Source: Cercis canadensis
Lineage: Eukaryota; Streptophyta; Magnoliopsida; Fabales; Fabaceae
Assembly (NCBI GenBank): GCA_003255065.1
Contig: QAOA01000409.1
Coordinates: 1-64,000 of the forward strand
Direction: 5' to 3'
Length of the DNA: 64,000 nt
Shown here: piece by piece, positions 11,432 through 23,402 of the stretch
Layout of the letters: every line of letters starts with the position of its first letter
How positions within the stretch are numbered: position 1 is the first letter of the stretch
Notes under the pieces: model-generated
What the model saw: only the letters and a program-made list of their open reading frames with translations
Databases searched by the model: none
What the model was told of the DNA's origin: nothing
Program-made: the position numbers and the translations under genes

Positions 11432-14400
11432 CTCTAAATAAGTTCTGATATGTTTCAGCAAAAGAGATATGTTTATGGGCTTAGAAGCCATGAAAACCTA
11501 GTGGAAATTCGAATTTAAAACATCTTTAGTTTCAGTTAAAGGTAGTATTTTTTCTTGTTTCCAGCCCAGTGGGATTTCTCATTTTGGGGGGTGGGAGTGG
11601 GTTTTAGAGCTATAAAACGCAAGTTTGAGCCCTTGCATAACAATTTAAACTTATAAGTTAAGTGACTCTAGTTCGTATCATGATTTTCATTTGTAACTGT
11701 GTGTTCATATGGATATGCAAGCTTCTTGTTGTACTTATGGATTCTTTAATGTTTTTTGTTTCTTTCTGTCATCTTCTCTAGACTTTCTGCTGGTTCACAG
11801 CCAGTGCTTTACGTGTTATGTATTAGAGTTAGGGGTCAAGATTTGGTCATATTCTGATTACTTAAATGACTGTCAATATCTGAAGGCATGATTTCTCTGA
11901 TGTAGTACATTCATATCCTTTGCAAGTAAATTGTATTCATGTCTCTTCACAATATGAAGCATGATGTACATAGTAATTCACTGTCTTAACTAGGCATTGA
12001 TCATCAATATATACATCAGTTGATTTACGTAATCATGGGTCAAACCAAATGACTTGTTACTCACTACCTGTTTGGGTATAGCTACTGTTGTAGTTCATAA
12101 AAGCCATTCTTGGACACATGTTGTGTGCCTTTTACCTTATAATGATGTTTCATTTCAATTGATTCTGAGTTGTGTTATATACTCTTCTGCTTCGCAAGTC
12201 ACTCTCAATTCGGGATTTTGATAACCATGCCACCCGTATTATTGGGAAATATGAGGTACATATGTCATAACTATGATCTGTATTCTTCTGTTTTCTTGTC
12301 TTATCTTCTCTTTTTATATTTCTCCACCTCATCATGTGAGTTACCAAAATCATCTTGTTTCCTTAGACTGTTGATACATACTATAGACGCTGTAGCAGTG
12401 CTATTTATCTGGAATCTGTGTCGGTTCCGCTTCTCTGTGTCAGTGCTTTGGATGATCCGGTCTGTACCAGGGAAGCCATTCCGTGGGATGAATGCAGGTG
12501 TGCTGCTTTCATTTTGTTCCATGATTCCTATTAGTTTATACTTTCTCATGCATTACTTTGGAAGAAACTATAATGTGTTTATTTTAATAGGGCAAATCAA
12601 AATGTTGTGTTGGCTACTGTTAAGCATGGAGGACATCTGGCCTTCTTTGAAGGAATAACTGGGTCTGGCCTGTGGTATGTTCAAACTTGTAAAATTACAT
12701 CATTTTCTTATATTCAAATTCCAACAGTCTCACACATTTAACTTCTTTGGATCTTAAAAGTAATATTCAAAAGGTGTCCATGTTGCTGTGTAATTTTGTG
12801 TAAGTAATCACTGTTTTTTGTTGTAGATGATTTTGCTGACATTTCCTTATATCTTGGACTATGTTGGTGTAGGTAGGTAGGAACTGATTCCAGATGTCCT
12901 TAAATATTTGCTTTTAGCAATATCAAATCAGGCCAGGTCAACAAAACCCAACTTGTAAATGGGCTGAATTTGGCCCGCTATAGCCCAGCCATATATTTTA
13001 ATTTTTTATTTTTGGAATTAATATTAATTAAAAATATATTTAAAATTTAAAAATAAAAAATCTAAATATTAAAAAAAAAAAATTGGGGAGGGCCAAAAAA
13101 TTCTGAATGGTAAACAGGCCTCAAAATTGAGGCCAAACTTGGTTTTATATGGGCCAGGTCCTGATTTTATATGGGCTAGGCCCTAAATTGACATTGTTAT
13201 TTGCTCTATCGTTTGTTGAAGATGGCTGCACACATGGCCTCTGATTGCTGCAACATGCTAACACCATTCCTTGATTGGCTGGTTCAATTTGCACTGAACT
13301 ATCTGTGATATCTTCTAAATTTTTGGAAGCAGACATTTAAAATATTCCCAAGGCAAAAAAAACTGGCAGCATGCAGTTTATGCAGTCATTTGGTGCATTT
13401 GGGTAGAGCATAATGTTCATATTTTCAAGAATACCTCAATGCACTACCAACTGATTTGGGATAAGGTTATGCCACTGTCTTCTGATTGGTGCAATGCTCA
13501 TGGTCTATTTGAGGGATTTTCCATCAAATATGCAGAGGAATTGGACAGCTTATTGCATTGATTTTGTCTATTAATTTTTTTATTTTTATTTTTCCATTTC
13601 CTGTTTCAATTAAGGAGGATAGCTTATCCTTTTCTTGTACTACTTCCTTCTTCTTAATGACATTCTTCTCTTATCAATAAAAAGAAAAACGTATTCTGAC
13701 TCTAGAGTGGTTAACTTTCATTTGTTTTTGTACCTTGCAGGTGGGTAAGAGCTGCTTATGAATTTCTCAGTGTACTACACTCTAGCAAATATATGCATGT
13801 ACCGAAGAAGGTAAAACATGCTATTGTTATTTGGCTTATTAACTGATAGGATAAAAATCTATTGTTTCTGTTCTTTTGTACCATGTTTTTGTAAATATAT
13901 CTTGGGTTTGGATTGTGGTGGAATAAGTTCTCGCCCAAAGTTCTATTTGAAGCAATATGTAGATAATTTTTTCTATAGCTTAAACTTTTCCATTATCTGT
14001 GAATATACAGGTATCTAAACCACACACACCATTAGACTCGTCAATTGATCAGGGCCCTTATGTGAATGTTACTGAAGATGGTATGGTGGCTGCATTGAAC
14101 GATGAGCAAATGGAGAAAAAGGAAGAATTACATGTATTGCAGTTGCAGGGTAATCATCATGAAACTCATGAAAGTGTTCCACAAGAAAAAATCAATGAAC
14201 AAGATGAGCTTGTGACTGATACAAACTTTGATAATTCCCCTGGCATTACACAAACTGCAAGAACACATGATGCCACAGCTCTTGATTTAGTAACACCATT
14301 AAGAAAATACATAGGTCAGTTATCTCGACAGAATCGATGGTCCACCTGGTTGCTGGTTTATATTGCCATTACCACGAGTTGGCCATTAGTTGGTTCAGCA

Positions 14401-14463
14401 CTCCGTGTTGTGTTCAGAAAGAAGCTAAGGGATGTCTTACCAGCTGGTTTACTCAGACGATAA
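5198..14463 (+). CDS. EMB8-like alpha/beta hydrolase (14 exons)
   Basis: Predicted lipid or ester hydrolase of the embryogenesis-associated EMB8/ABHD1-3 group; substrate unknown. Exons: 5198-5454, 5598-5690, 6805-6866, 7172-7272, 7937-8026, 8380-8502, 9370-9447, 10222-10307, 10543-10591, 12199-12255, 12367-12497, 12591-12674, 13741-13810, 14011-14463. All introns are GT-AG and the join is 1734 bp (577 aa) without internal stops. Visible features: N-terminal hydrophobic segment (about residues 14-48), YLVTPWLSSPHVQT and TSDGGTIALDW blocks, NHRG, nucleophile elbow GTSIGA (Ser236), Asp in SALDDPV (about 361-362) and His391 in KHGGHLAFFEG, a complete triad. The last exon adds an acidic linker and a second hydrophobic stretch before a basic tail, suggesting membrane association. 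Introns contain retroelement relics and a 277-bp duplication. Closest recalled Arabidopsis gene: AT1G34340. Confidence 0.9.
5698..6251. repeat. 277-bp tandem duplication in intron 2 of the hydrolase gene
   Basis: TTTCCCGTATTTTGTTTATG occurs at 5701 and 5978. The whole unit through GCACTAGTATCTA repeats with only a few substitutions (e.g. AAAGGCC/AAAGACC, GAAAACGG/GAATACGG). It lies inside an intron and leaves splice sites intact. Confidence 0.9.
8640..8885 (-). mobile_element. Short LTR-retrotransposon (TRIM/SMART-like) relic in intron 6
   Basis: Two diverged direct copies of a 40-bp segment (AATTCAACCTAAAAGCTTAAGCT... near 8660; AATTCAATTTAAAAGCTTAAGCT... near 8856) flank about 160 bp. On the minus strand, immediately inside the copy at 8856, is ATGGTATTAGAGCC, close to the primer-binding site for initiator tRNA-Met (TGGTATCAGAGC). 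A B-box-like GAGTTCAATCC follows. The arrangement repeat-PBS-repeat in about 250 bp fits a minimal non-autonomous LTR element; a tRNA-derived SINE is the alternative. Confidence 0.45.
9590..9830 (+). mobile_element. LINE-like 3'-coding relic in intron 7
   Basis: The frame contains RFLTLHHMWDRVVFLASRW, FAHGFF and DLQRDWRALL. This resembles the extreme C-terminus of plant non-LTR retrotransposon ORF2, after the zinc-finger region, where W-D-R...LAS-W...HG..F...L..DW is usual. A T-run and low-complexity insert (about 9684-9720) interrupts it. It is a short dead fragment inside an intron. Confidence 0.4.
11391..11429 (+). repeat. Poly(A) tract in intron 9
   Basis: An uninterrupted run of roughly 39 A follows AATCCACA. 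It could be the tail of a retroposed sequence, but I recognise no coding or tRNA-like body upstream. Length is likely polymorphic and error-prone. Confidence 0.7.
13370..13561 (+). mobile_element. LINE ORF2 C-terminal relic in intron 12
   Basis: An open frame ending at TGA 13559-13561 contains VIWCIWVEHNVHIFKN, LIWDKVMPLSSDWC and AHGLFEGFS. This follows the common end of plant LINE reverse-transcriptase proteins (W.IW.ERN.R.F...W.....L.S.W...). The following T-rich, TTG-rich 3' region to about 13690 resembles a LINE 3'UTR. Same sense orientation as the host gene. Confidence 0.55.
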
Positions 14464-17283
14464 TTTCTTGATATCAAATATTATCATTGTACTTGCATAT
14501 GTAGATGTATTATATTATATCCTTTTTCCTATTGATTTCACTTGTTGCTTACTGGTGGGATCTGCATCTTTAAACCCATGTTGAATTATCTTGCAATTAT
14601 AGTAAACCAACTTTTTATGTAAATAATTATTTTCATTACTTGTTGAGTGATGTGATTTTTACTAATATGATCCCTAAAAGACATGATTATATCAGATGTA
14701 CAATAAGTATATTTCAGTGTTAAAAAATAAGTTGATAGTAAACTAATATACATGTATTCTCATATCTTGTGATGATATCTTCAGTTGGATGATAATATTA
14801 TTTTGTTTTCAAATTTGCCAAGTTGCCATTTTTCTTGGTAAATTTGGGATCTGTATGACTTGAGGTAGGGTTTTCTTTCCTACTAAAAACAGAGAGTTCA
14901 TAGATCCAATCAATTGCAGATTGAAAAATGTGATTTGATAGCAATATTGCATGCCATGGATGATGATAAATTTAGTCTGGAAGTGACATGGTCTTTTTTG
15001 GTCTGCATCAACCATTCATGGTCTGAGATTCAAATCACTAAAGTTGCTGATTATTTACGTCAAGTAATTCAATGTGTGTAAGGATTTTATGATTGCATTT
15101 GTTACCATCCAATTTTGATGTAAGGAGTATCTATCTGGATTTGATAAACCACGTGTAATCTTCTTCATTGGTTATTTTGCCATTTCTGAATCTTCATATT
15201 GTCAATGACACGGATTATTGTTATGCATAAAATATGGAGAGATTCTCGAGAATCCTGCTAATTATTTAATGATAGAATCTCATGTTACTTACTTGAGATA
15301 TAATTCTTTAAACTTGAGAATCCAAGGACAAGTGGGTGGTAATATCTCCATATTGTCATTGATTTGTTGCTTATACAACTCATAGCTATATGAATTTGAG
15401 GGGTATAAGTAACATTTTTTTGGCTATATGACAGTAAAAAAGTTTTAACCCCATACCTCTTGCAAATTACTGAAATCATCACTAACTTACACTTAATAGC
15501 TTTGTAGTACACAAAATATTTGCACAAAAACCTATACGCAAATGTACAAAAGAATATATGTTTTTGTAAAAAAAAAAAAAAAAATAGAGTAATTACACTA
15601 TTTATATTGCTTAAGCAATAAATATTTGACAATATCTGAATTAAATTAAATCTATTTAGACTTTAATTGAATTCATTTAATTTATTTTTTTGTATTGACT
15701 TAAATTTTACACAAACTCTATCTTATATAGCGATCATTTCTCGATAAGTCAAAAAGAGAGATGATTTTACCAAAGAAAAATGAAAAGAGAACATCAGGAA
15801 ACTTCATATGTTAATGTAAGGAAGTAAAATAATATGAATGATCTAAAAGAGATATGGCATATATGTTTTAAGAAATTTTTGCCCCAGGAGTTTAACTTTT
15901 TGGATTAAGTTTGTGCCAACTTGTATATATTAGGTTTCACTAATAAGGCCTCCCATGGTCTCCACAAATATTTAACTTTTTAACTTTTCATATTGATTCT
16001 TTGTCACCACTTCCTAGTAATATATGATTTACTTGTGTTGATAATATGCAAAAAGTTATCATGACCTTTAAATGGTACTATATTCATATGAACCATGTGG
16101 TGTCCAAGGATAATTAATCTACCCAGAATCCTTCTTAATCAATTATGATGATGATACACAAAAACATATTTAAAGTTGTTTATAAGCAATTTCCTCAAAT
16201 TTATCATATAGTCAACCTTGACAATCCCAAATAGTTAATAGTATCCCAGTATTATATATATTAGAGAACTAACAAAGGTGATTGGTTTATTCAATTGGAA
16301 TTCTCTATGCTACAGATAGAGGAAGAAGAGAACGGAAAAGAAAATATGTACACATGAAATCGGCTTTTACGATTGCCTAGAGGAGCATGACACATGTGCA
16401 CTATCTTAGCTGCCTTTGTGTTTTCAGTGTGGACAAAAGTTTTTCTTAAGACAAATGACGTATTTGTCATAAGGAATCAAATCAGAGGAAGACAAATATG
16501 ACATCTAACTTATAATAACAAAATAAGGTAAAGGAATAGAACTTTCTTTAGTAATGATCCAAAGAAGATGATCAAAAATATTCAACCATTTAAAAGGACT
16601 AAAAACAAAGCATAATGATAGATTATGGTGTCACTTTGTTTTCTCAGCCTCTATTCCTTGTGTAATTAAGTGTAATGAATATTTATATATTGTTCTTCCT
16701 TATATTATATATCATCATCTTTCACTTCATTTGATATTGAAGGATCTAACTTTGTTACATCTTTGACTTCAGATGTAAAGTACCACTCTTTTGGGGAAGA
16801 TGCCTTTGGTTATAAAAATCGATTAACTAGGAGAATCATTTAGCTTTGCCAAAAATGAAAGTCCAAACTCATAATGTTCTGAGAATACAATAACACTTTA
16901 CATTCTTCCACATTATAATATTTGAACTACTTCTCAACCATTTCTAGCAATCTTTCATGCACTCTAACTTTTTTTTTTCTTTTTCTTTTTGTGTTATTAT
17001 TTTCATTTCTTTTTTTAAAAAAATTAAAACTAGAAGAACTTCAAAAAATGTACTTTAATATAAAAATTTAAACTTCAACACCGCTTATTAAAATTTAGAA
17101 AATATTTAGTAGTTAGAATTTTATAGTCATTATTAGTATCGAAATGAAACTACCTTTCAATAAATATGTGGTCCTGGTCATTTTATTTTATCCAACAACT
17201 ACATTAAATTTTAACAAGATTTTAACAGATTTTTCTTTGACTAAATAGTTTTATTCTTGCAATTTCTGATTGTAGCTACCTTT
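14464..17283. other. Intergenic DNA downstream of the hydrolase gene
   Basis: The first few hundred bases should hold the 3'UTR (AT-rich, with TATTATATTATAT stretches near 14510). Further on I see only AT-rich sequence without conserved coding frames; the minus-strand frame at 15285-15632 is low complexity. No RNA gene recognised. Confidence 0.55.
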
Positions 17284-18005
17284 TTTTTTTCCCCCTTAAT
17301 TCATTAGTGTTTGGCAGACAACTTAATATTCATTTAGCTCTTATAACCAACAATAAGTGAAATTTATACTTAGAACTCTGCATGTCTCTGTAATTTAGAC
17401 GAATTTTAAATCAAGTCCTCATAGTTTTTTTTTTTTTTTTTTTGTTTTTGGAGTCTTTATANTTTTTTTTCTGTTTTTGGAGTCTTTATAGTTTGAAACT
17501 TTTTAATTGTGTCATTGTCGTCATCCTTAGTTATAAATTTATCAGTTTAGTGTTGACATGACAACTTGTCTATGTGGCAATAAAAAAAAAAAATTGACGT
17601 GATGTCAAAATGACACAAAAGTTGCCACCTCATCAACTTTTTAATACATTTTTTTAAGCTAAAATTTGATGAGATGATAATTTTTGTGCTACTTTGGCAT
17701 CACGTCAACTCCACATAGACAAGTCATTTGCTATGTTAGCACTAAACTGACGGAATTATAATCGAATGAGGTAATAGCAAGGACCCAATTAAAAAAAATT
17801 TAAATTATAAGAATCCCAAAAGAGAGAAAAAAAAACTATAAGGACATGATTTAAAATTTGTCTAAACTATAAAAATTTGTAGTACATTTAAATCTTTTTT
17901 TTTTTGTCCTAATTCATCAGTGTTTGGGCAGACAACTTAATATTCATTTACCTCTTATAAGTTATAACCAACAATAAGTGAAATTTATATTTAGAACCCT
18001 GAAAA
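17284..18005. repeat. About 100-bp direct repeats flanking a foldback element
   Basis: A segment at about 17284-17385 (T-run, then TTAATTCATTAGTGTTTGG, CAGACAACTTAATATTCATT, CCAACAATAAGTGAAATTTA) recurs in the same orientation at about 17892-18001, with small indels such as an extra TAAGTTAT. The foldback element lies exactly between the copies. This is much longer than a transposon target duplication, so a segmental duplication or an LTR-like structure is more likely. Confidence 0.75.
17390..17875. mobile_element. Foldback/MITE-like element
   Basis: Arms at about 17390-17615 and 17625-17875 are inverted copies: TAATTTAGACGAATTTTAAATCAAG... pairs with ...GATTTAAAATTTGTCTAAA, and ACAACTTGTCTATGTGG pairs with CCACATAGACAAGTCATTTG. 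Almost no unique interior and no coding capacity. An N at 17462 lies in the left arm next to a local duplicate of GTTTTTGGAGTCTTTATA, so the left arm is probably mis-assembled there. Confidence 0.8.
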
Positions 18006-21000
18006 TGTATGATAACCCTAGATTGCTCAACTAGTAAATTGTTTCTTATAGACAAATTTCTCAAACTACTTAAACTATGTTAGAGATTACCACTTAGGCA
18101 TCACTCATGTCATTTTGTGGGCACAAGTTTAAATGGAGATACTAAGTTTAGATCATGCTATATGACTATAATATGTATTAACAGGTCGCGTTGTGAATCA
18201 ATGTTGCTTACTGTTATACAAATCCACCTTCCTAAATCTAGGGACAAGTAGTTTCCTATGATAATATATAAACAGTCATTATTCACTATTTAAATAATAT
18301 AAAAATGGCAACCGTTAGTGTGCAACAATCATAATACCAGGAAGATCCTCTAAACTTGGAAGTTAACAATGCATAATTACACCCACAATCCTGAATCATA
18401 ATTATAATTACATTAACACAAATTTAATAATACAAAAGAAGACAACAGCTGTAGAAGCAAATCGTTTTGCGTCTTAGGATGCAGACAACAAACATCTGGG
18501 TGCTGGTATCCCAACATAAAATATAATTATTTTCAATGTTCAAGAACATACATTGCCATGATTTCACGGATCATGTCTTATGGATGTGGACTCTACAGTA
18601 ACAATATACACTGTGATATATGATAAAATTTGAATTTTCCAAAAACATTTGAGTAAGATTACTTCTTAACATAGTATAATTTGTAAAATCCTTTTAGAAA
18701 ATTTTTGTATAGACGATTACTTCAAATATATAGAAGTACATCAATTATTGAAGGAGACCTGGTTTATAATTCTTATGTAAAAAGAAAAAGAGAAAATCAA
18801 TAAATTTGTTAAAAAGACCCATTAGTACGAAATATACAAAATTTTAGGTGGATTTCAAGTGAATGTAAATTCACTCCCAATATTAATAGGTATTCTTTTA
18901 ATTTATGTGATTATTTTTTGATATTTTTTTTTTCCAGAGATATCTGAATATTATTTTAACTGTATAACATAGATTATTTTGTTAGGTAAATATTACGTGA
19001 AAAGGCTCGCAAAAATAATTATAAAAATAAAATGAGTAATTTATTATTCACATATATAATATTAAAAGAATCAAACTAAAATTTACGTGTATACAAAACT
19101 TATAAATTTTATAATCTAAATAATAATTCTTTCAAAGAAAAATAATAAATTTAAAATGACCTTTTCATCCATTTTCTTTGTGACGTTATTGTTGCTTTTT
19201 GGGTGGCTTTTTTAGGGAATTTAGGGTTAGGGAAGTAGGAACTATTGGTGTCTCTGCATGATGACTTACTTGTCTACCTGCTCTTTCCCTATCCATCAAT
19301 TTTTCTTTTGATGACTGACACGATTGCTACTCAGTACCCACCACACTCTTCACTTCACCCTCACCACTACCTCCTTACCTTACCTTACCTTTTGTTCTTT
19401 TCCATTTTGGCACGCAAAGGGTTTGCTCACGCAAAGGGAAAAACAACATGGATTTGAGAGGGTGTTTGTTTCTTGAGAAAGGAGAGAGGAAACCCTCACG
19501 TGGGGTTGTCTGACATGTCCAATTTTTCTAACTTAGCTGAACGAACTAGCTAGAATGCCTTAAATAGTACTTGTCCCTGACGCCATTTTTACCCTCTCTT
19601 CTTCAATTCAATACTGATTCTTGAATCCTCATTAGCTCCTACTCCTGCTACTATATCTATACTATACCATATCCTTTAATTTGTTTTTCCCTTTTTCTTT
19701 TTGTATTTTTTGTTCTTAATTTTTGGTTATTTTGTCACGCAAAGGAAAAAAGAGAAAGGGATTTTGGGGCTGTGTTTTGCCTTTGGAGAATATGGGAATG
19801 GAGACCTCACGTGGGTTTGTCTGACACAAGCATGTTTTTCTACCTTACCACTTCCATGACTTTCCTTTTCCGTCTTTCCCGTGTTTTTCTTCTCTTTCTT
19901 TATCTCTTATCTTTTCCTTCCTTATCAGTTTTACCTTTCTATTCAGCAAGTTGAGACAAAGAGGTTTCTTGCATTTCGGTTTTGGTCTTCTTTGTTACTA
20001 TTTCTTTTCTTTAGGGTTTTCTCTTTTAGATTTATTGTTATGGACTTGCTTAGTTATCTTTTCTAAGCACTGCTTAAAAATGGGAGTTTTAGACAGAGAT
20101 CATCTTTATTTTTTGATCATAAAGTTCCCGAGAAATTGAATTATGACAGTTCATATAATTTGAGTTTAATCAACTTTAATTATTTCGCATAAAATTTTAT
20201 GTATTTTTTTGTATGACTTAAATTTTTGATAAAGAAGTATTTTTTTTACTCACATTGAATTATTTAATTTCACGTGAGAGCAAGATTTCTTCCTGTTTAG
20301 AATCTGTACTGTTAAAAATTAATGAACCAGTATCCCATTTTAAAATAGATAGGATTTCATGACCTATTTATATTACTGATATATACAAAAAGTAAGTTTT
20401 CGTGGATGTTTCTGTTGCTTGCTGTGCTTTGGATAATATGCTTAGTGAATCCAACAAACTGCCATATGTCACTCTCATAGTGCATGAGGCAGCATATTGG
20501 TGTCCCATTAGGAGCATATTAATTAGTGTCCATATTGTTTAACAAGTTCTGTGTCCTCCATTAACAAGACAATCAAGAATTTAAACTTTTTCCATGTTTG
20601 ATGTGACCCTTTCAGGATCTGCACTGCTACCTAAGACTATTTCAAACACCAATTCCAATGTCATAACTTCACCCCCGCAAAATTCTATATTTATGGAGGA
20701 ATCAACTCAGTGCAAATGATCATTTGGGAAAAGAAATAAGCATGAGAAAAGAAGGAATTATGTGAATATGCCATAACTATTCCCAAACCATCTACTAATA
20801 AATCAACATATGTAGTACAAGATATCACTGCATTAAATTTCTAAGGACTTGTATTGTAGAGCATAACCCAAAAATTAAATTCTATGACTAAATTAGTAGT
20901 GAAAACTTCCGAGCAATTTAATTATATGAGATTGTAAGTTTGTGGTATCAGATATCTAAAAAAATTAAATTATATTGCTATATGCATACTAGCATATGCT

Positions 21001-21880
21001 TTATGATTTAGAGAAAACCCTTTGTCCCGTTATTCAATCGTGATCAAAGTTTATCACTATGAATTGATAATAATAAATTTTAAGTTGTATTGTCCTTTGA
21101 GATAATAAAGTCTAGTGCCTTACAAAAAGATGGGTCACTTTTGTTAGCATTACACAGAACAACCCTTGTTAGCTTCCATTTGTCTTGGCATATTATGATG
21201 AGAAAGTTTCAAAAGTTTCCTTGCAGGATCCCTATGTACTTAAGGAATCTATGGCAACAAAGCCGAAGGTCGTTCTAAGAAACTCTACATTGTGCCAATG
21301 AAAAACATGCTAGAAAGAAAAAGGGGGGTATAAAAGTTGTTGCTTCCTTAACGTCATAGATTTTCAAATTCTGCTAGCTAATACTTAACATGTAGGACAT
21401 TGACTTCTCTCTATTATTTTTCTAATATGAGTCGAATTCAATGGAATAAATTGACAAAACAAAGGCATAATTAACATGGTGCATTTTTAAGTAGTGTTAA
21501 CAAGTGCAAATTGTAAGGCAAAAGGAGTGGAGAAAAAAGAATAGGAGAAAAGGAACTTGGTTAGGGGAATTTTAGAAGAAAAGTGCATAAAGACAATTTC
21601 TCAAGGACGGTACTTTGATTCCCCATTGACACCGCTGTCTCTTGTCCAATGCATATGGCATCTTCCAAGCCATCCCAACTACCAAAGGAGTAAAGACCCA
21701 AAAACAGGACCTTTCATAGATTTGAAAAGCAGTCCAATATAATAATGAAAAGATCAATGTGTTTACCTGACCCAAGACACTGATTCTAAAGAATAAAAAG
21801 ATACCCTTCTTAATCTCTCCGTCTTATTGGAAAAAATAGAGCAAAAATCTCTGATCCCTTTCTCACTTTCCCTCGGTTTC
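18006..21880. other. Intergenic DNA upstream of the GRAS gene
   Basis: AT-rich and without credible coding sequence. 19190-20060 is pyrimidine-rich, and CACGTGGG(G/T)TTGTCTGACA occurs near 19497-19515 and again near 19807-19825, with similar flanks (CACGCAAAGGGAAAA / CACGCAAAGGAAAAA). This suggests an old local duplication. No gene supported. Confidence 0.5.
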
Positions 21881-21885
21881 TTGAT

Positions 21886-21900
21886 CCCTATATATACCGA
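21886..21900 (+). promoter_or_regulatory. Putative TATA box of the GRAS gene
   Basis: CCCTATATATACCG lies about 120-130 bp upstream of the ATG at 22017. It is followed by a pyrimidine-rich leader (CTCTCCCTCATTCTC... near 21980) typical of plant 5'UTRs. Confidence 0.5.
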
Positions 21901-22016
21901 TGTCATGACACAAAGGAATTTTTGTGAGCTATTCCCTTAAAACCCCACAAGTATAACACTGTCTTTCATGTCCTAGATTTACTCTCCCTCATTCTCTTTC
22001 ACTCTCTCTTGAAGAT

Positions 22017-23402
22017 ATGGAAGATTCAGAGGAAGAGGAGTTTCTGAATCTTAGCCTTTCAGTTGCCGCTAATAGGGAGAAGAAAAAGAAGGGAAAGATA
22101 ATAATAAGGGATCATGCTTCTATGAGCCCTATGATGAATTCCTATGAAGGCTATGAAGGGAAGATCTTTAGGCTCCTCCAAATGAGGGAGCAGATGCTAA
22201 GACAAGAGCACCATAGAAGGAAAGGAGTTGTTGAAGATGGCAATGGCCTACCTTTGATCCATTTGCTTCTCACAACAGCCACTGCAGTTGATGAGAACAA
22301 CTTGGGTTCTGCCTTAGAGAATCTCTCAGAACTGTATCAAACAGTTTCCTTAACAGGAGACTCTGTTCAACGTGTGGTGGCCTATTTTGCTGATGGCTTG
22401 GCTGCTAGGCTTCTCACAAGGTCATCTCCATTCTATGACATGCTCATGGAGGAACCTACATGTGAAGAAGAGTTTCTAGCATTCACAGATCTTTACAGGG
22501 TCTCACCCTATTACCAATTTGCTCATTTCACTGCAAATCAGGCAATTCTAGAGGCTTTTGAGAAGGAAGAAGAGAAGAACAACAAAGCACTACATGTCAT
22601 TGACTTTGATGTCTCTTATGGCTTCCAATGGCCTTCTCTTATTCAGTCACTTTCTGAGAAAGCAACCAGTGGCAACAGAATATCTTTAAGAATCACAGGA
22701 TTTGGGAAGAACTTGAAAGAGCTGCAAGAAACTGAATCTAGATTGGTTAGCTTCTCAAAGGGTTTTGGTAATCTCGTGTTTGAGTTCCAAGGGCTTCTAA
22801 GAGGGTCAAGGGTGATCAACCTAAGGAAAAAGAAAAACGAAACAGTGGCAGTGAACTTAGTTTCTTATTTGAACACTTTGAGTAGTTTTATGAAGATCTC
22901 TGACACATTGGGATTTGTTCATTCTCTTAACCCCTCCATTGTAGTGTTGGTGGAACAAGAAGGTAGTAGGAGTCCTAGGACCTTCTTGTCAAGATTCACA
23001 GATTCTTTGCACTATTTTGCAGCGATGTTTGATTCATTGGATGATTGTCTCCCATTGGAAAGCACAGAGAGGCTGAGGATTGAGAAGAAGCTCTTGGGGA
23101 AAGAGATCAAAAGCATGCTCAACTATGACATGGATGGTGTAGATTGCCCAAAATATGAGAGGATGGAAACATGGAAAGCAAGATTGGAGAGTCATGGGTT
23201 TGCAGGAACCAAGATAAGCTCAAAGTCTATAATCCAAGCAAAACTTCTGTTGAAGATGAGAACCCATTACTGTCCACTGCAATTTGAAGCAGAAGGAGGT
23301 GGGGGTTTCAAGGTTTCTGAAAGAGATGAAGGAAGGGCTATATCTTTGGGATGGCAAAATAGGTTTCTGCTTACAGTCTCAGCATGGCAACCAGTGATCT
23401 GA
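22017..23402 (+). CDS. GRAS family transcriptional regulator, intronless
   Basis: Plant-specific nuclear regulator. The 461-aa single-exon protein has an acidic/basic N-terminus (residues 1-75), LHR1 beginning at LIHLLLTTA (80-88), a VHIID-type motif HVIDFD (193-198), LHR2 after it, a PFYRE-like block around 230-265 (RLVSFSKGF, NLVFEFQGLL), an RVER-equivalent region, and a C-terminal SAW domain (LGWQNRFLLTVSAW, 444-457). There is no DELLA motif, so it is not a gibberellin-responsive DELLA protein. The subfamily is uncertain: the combination resembles the SCLB/RAD1 group linked to arbuscular mycorrhiza, but that is recall rather than comparison. A TATA box lies about 125 bp upstream. No neighbour suggests co-regulation. 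Confidence 0.9.
   Translation: MEDSEEEEFLNLSLSVAANREKKKKGKIIIRDHASMSPMMNSYEGYEGKIFRLLQMREQMLRQEHHRRKGVVEDGNGLPLIHLLLTTATAVDENNLGSALENLSELYQTVSLTGDSVQRVVAYFADGLAARLLTRSSPFYDMLMEEPTCEEEFLAFTDLYRVSPYYQFAHFTANQAILEAFEKEEEKNNKALHVIDFDVSYGFQWPSLIQSLSEKATSGNRISLRITGFGKNLKELQETESRLVSFSKGFGNLVFEFQGLLRGSRVINLRKKKNETVAVNLVSYLNTLSSFMKISDTLGFVHSLNPSIVVLVEQEGSRSPRTFLSRFTDSLHYFAAMFDSLDDCLPLESTERLRIEKKLLGKEIKSMLNYDMDGVDCPKYERMETWKARLESHGFAGTKISSKSIIQAKLLLKMRTHYCPLQFEAEGGGGFKVSERDEGRAISLGWQNRFLLTVSAWQPVI

Noticed and set aside
12170..12658. 162-codon frame overlapping hydrolase exons 10-12
   Set aside because: It is a different-frame shadow; the EMB8-like frame with catalytic Asp and His and proper splice sites explains this region.
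15285..15632. 115-codon minus-strand frame in intergenic DNA
   Set aside because: Low complexity, AT-rich, no domain and no splice or leader context.
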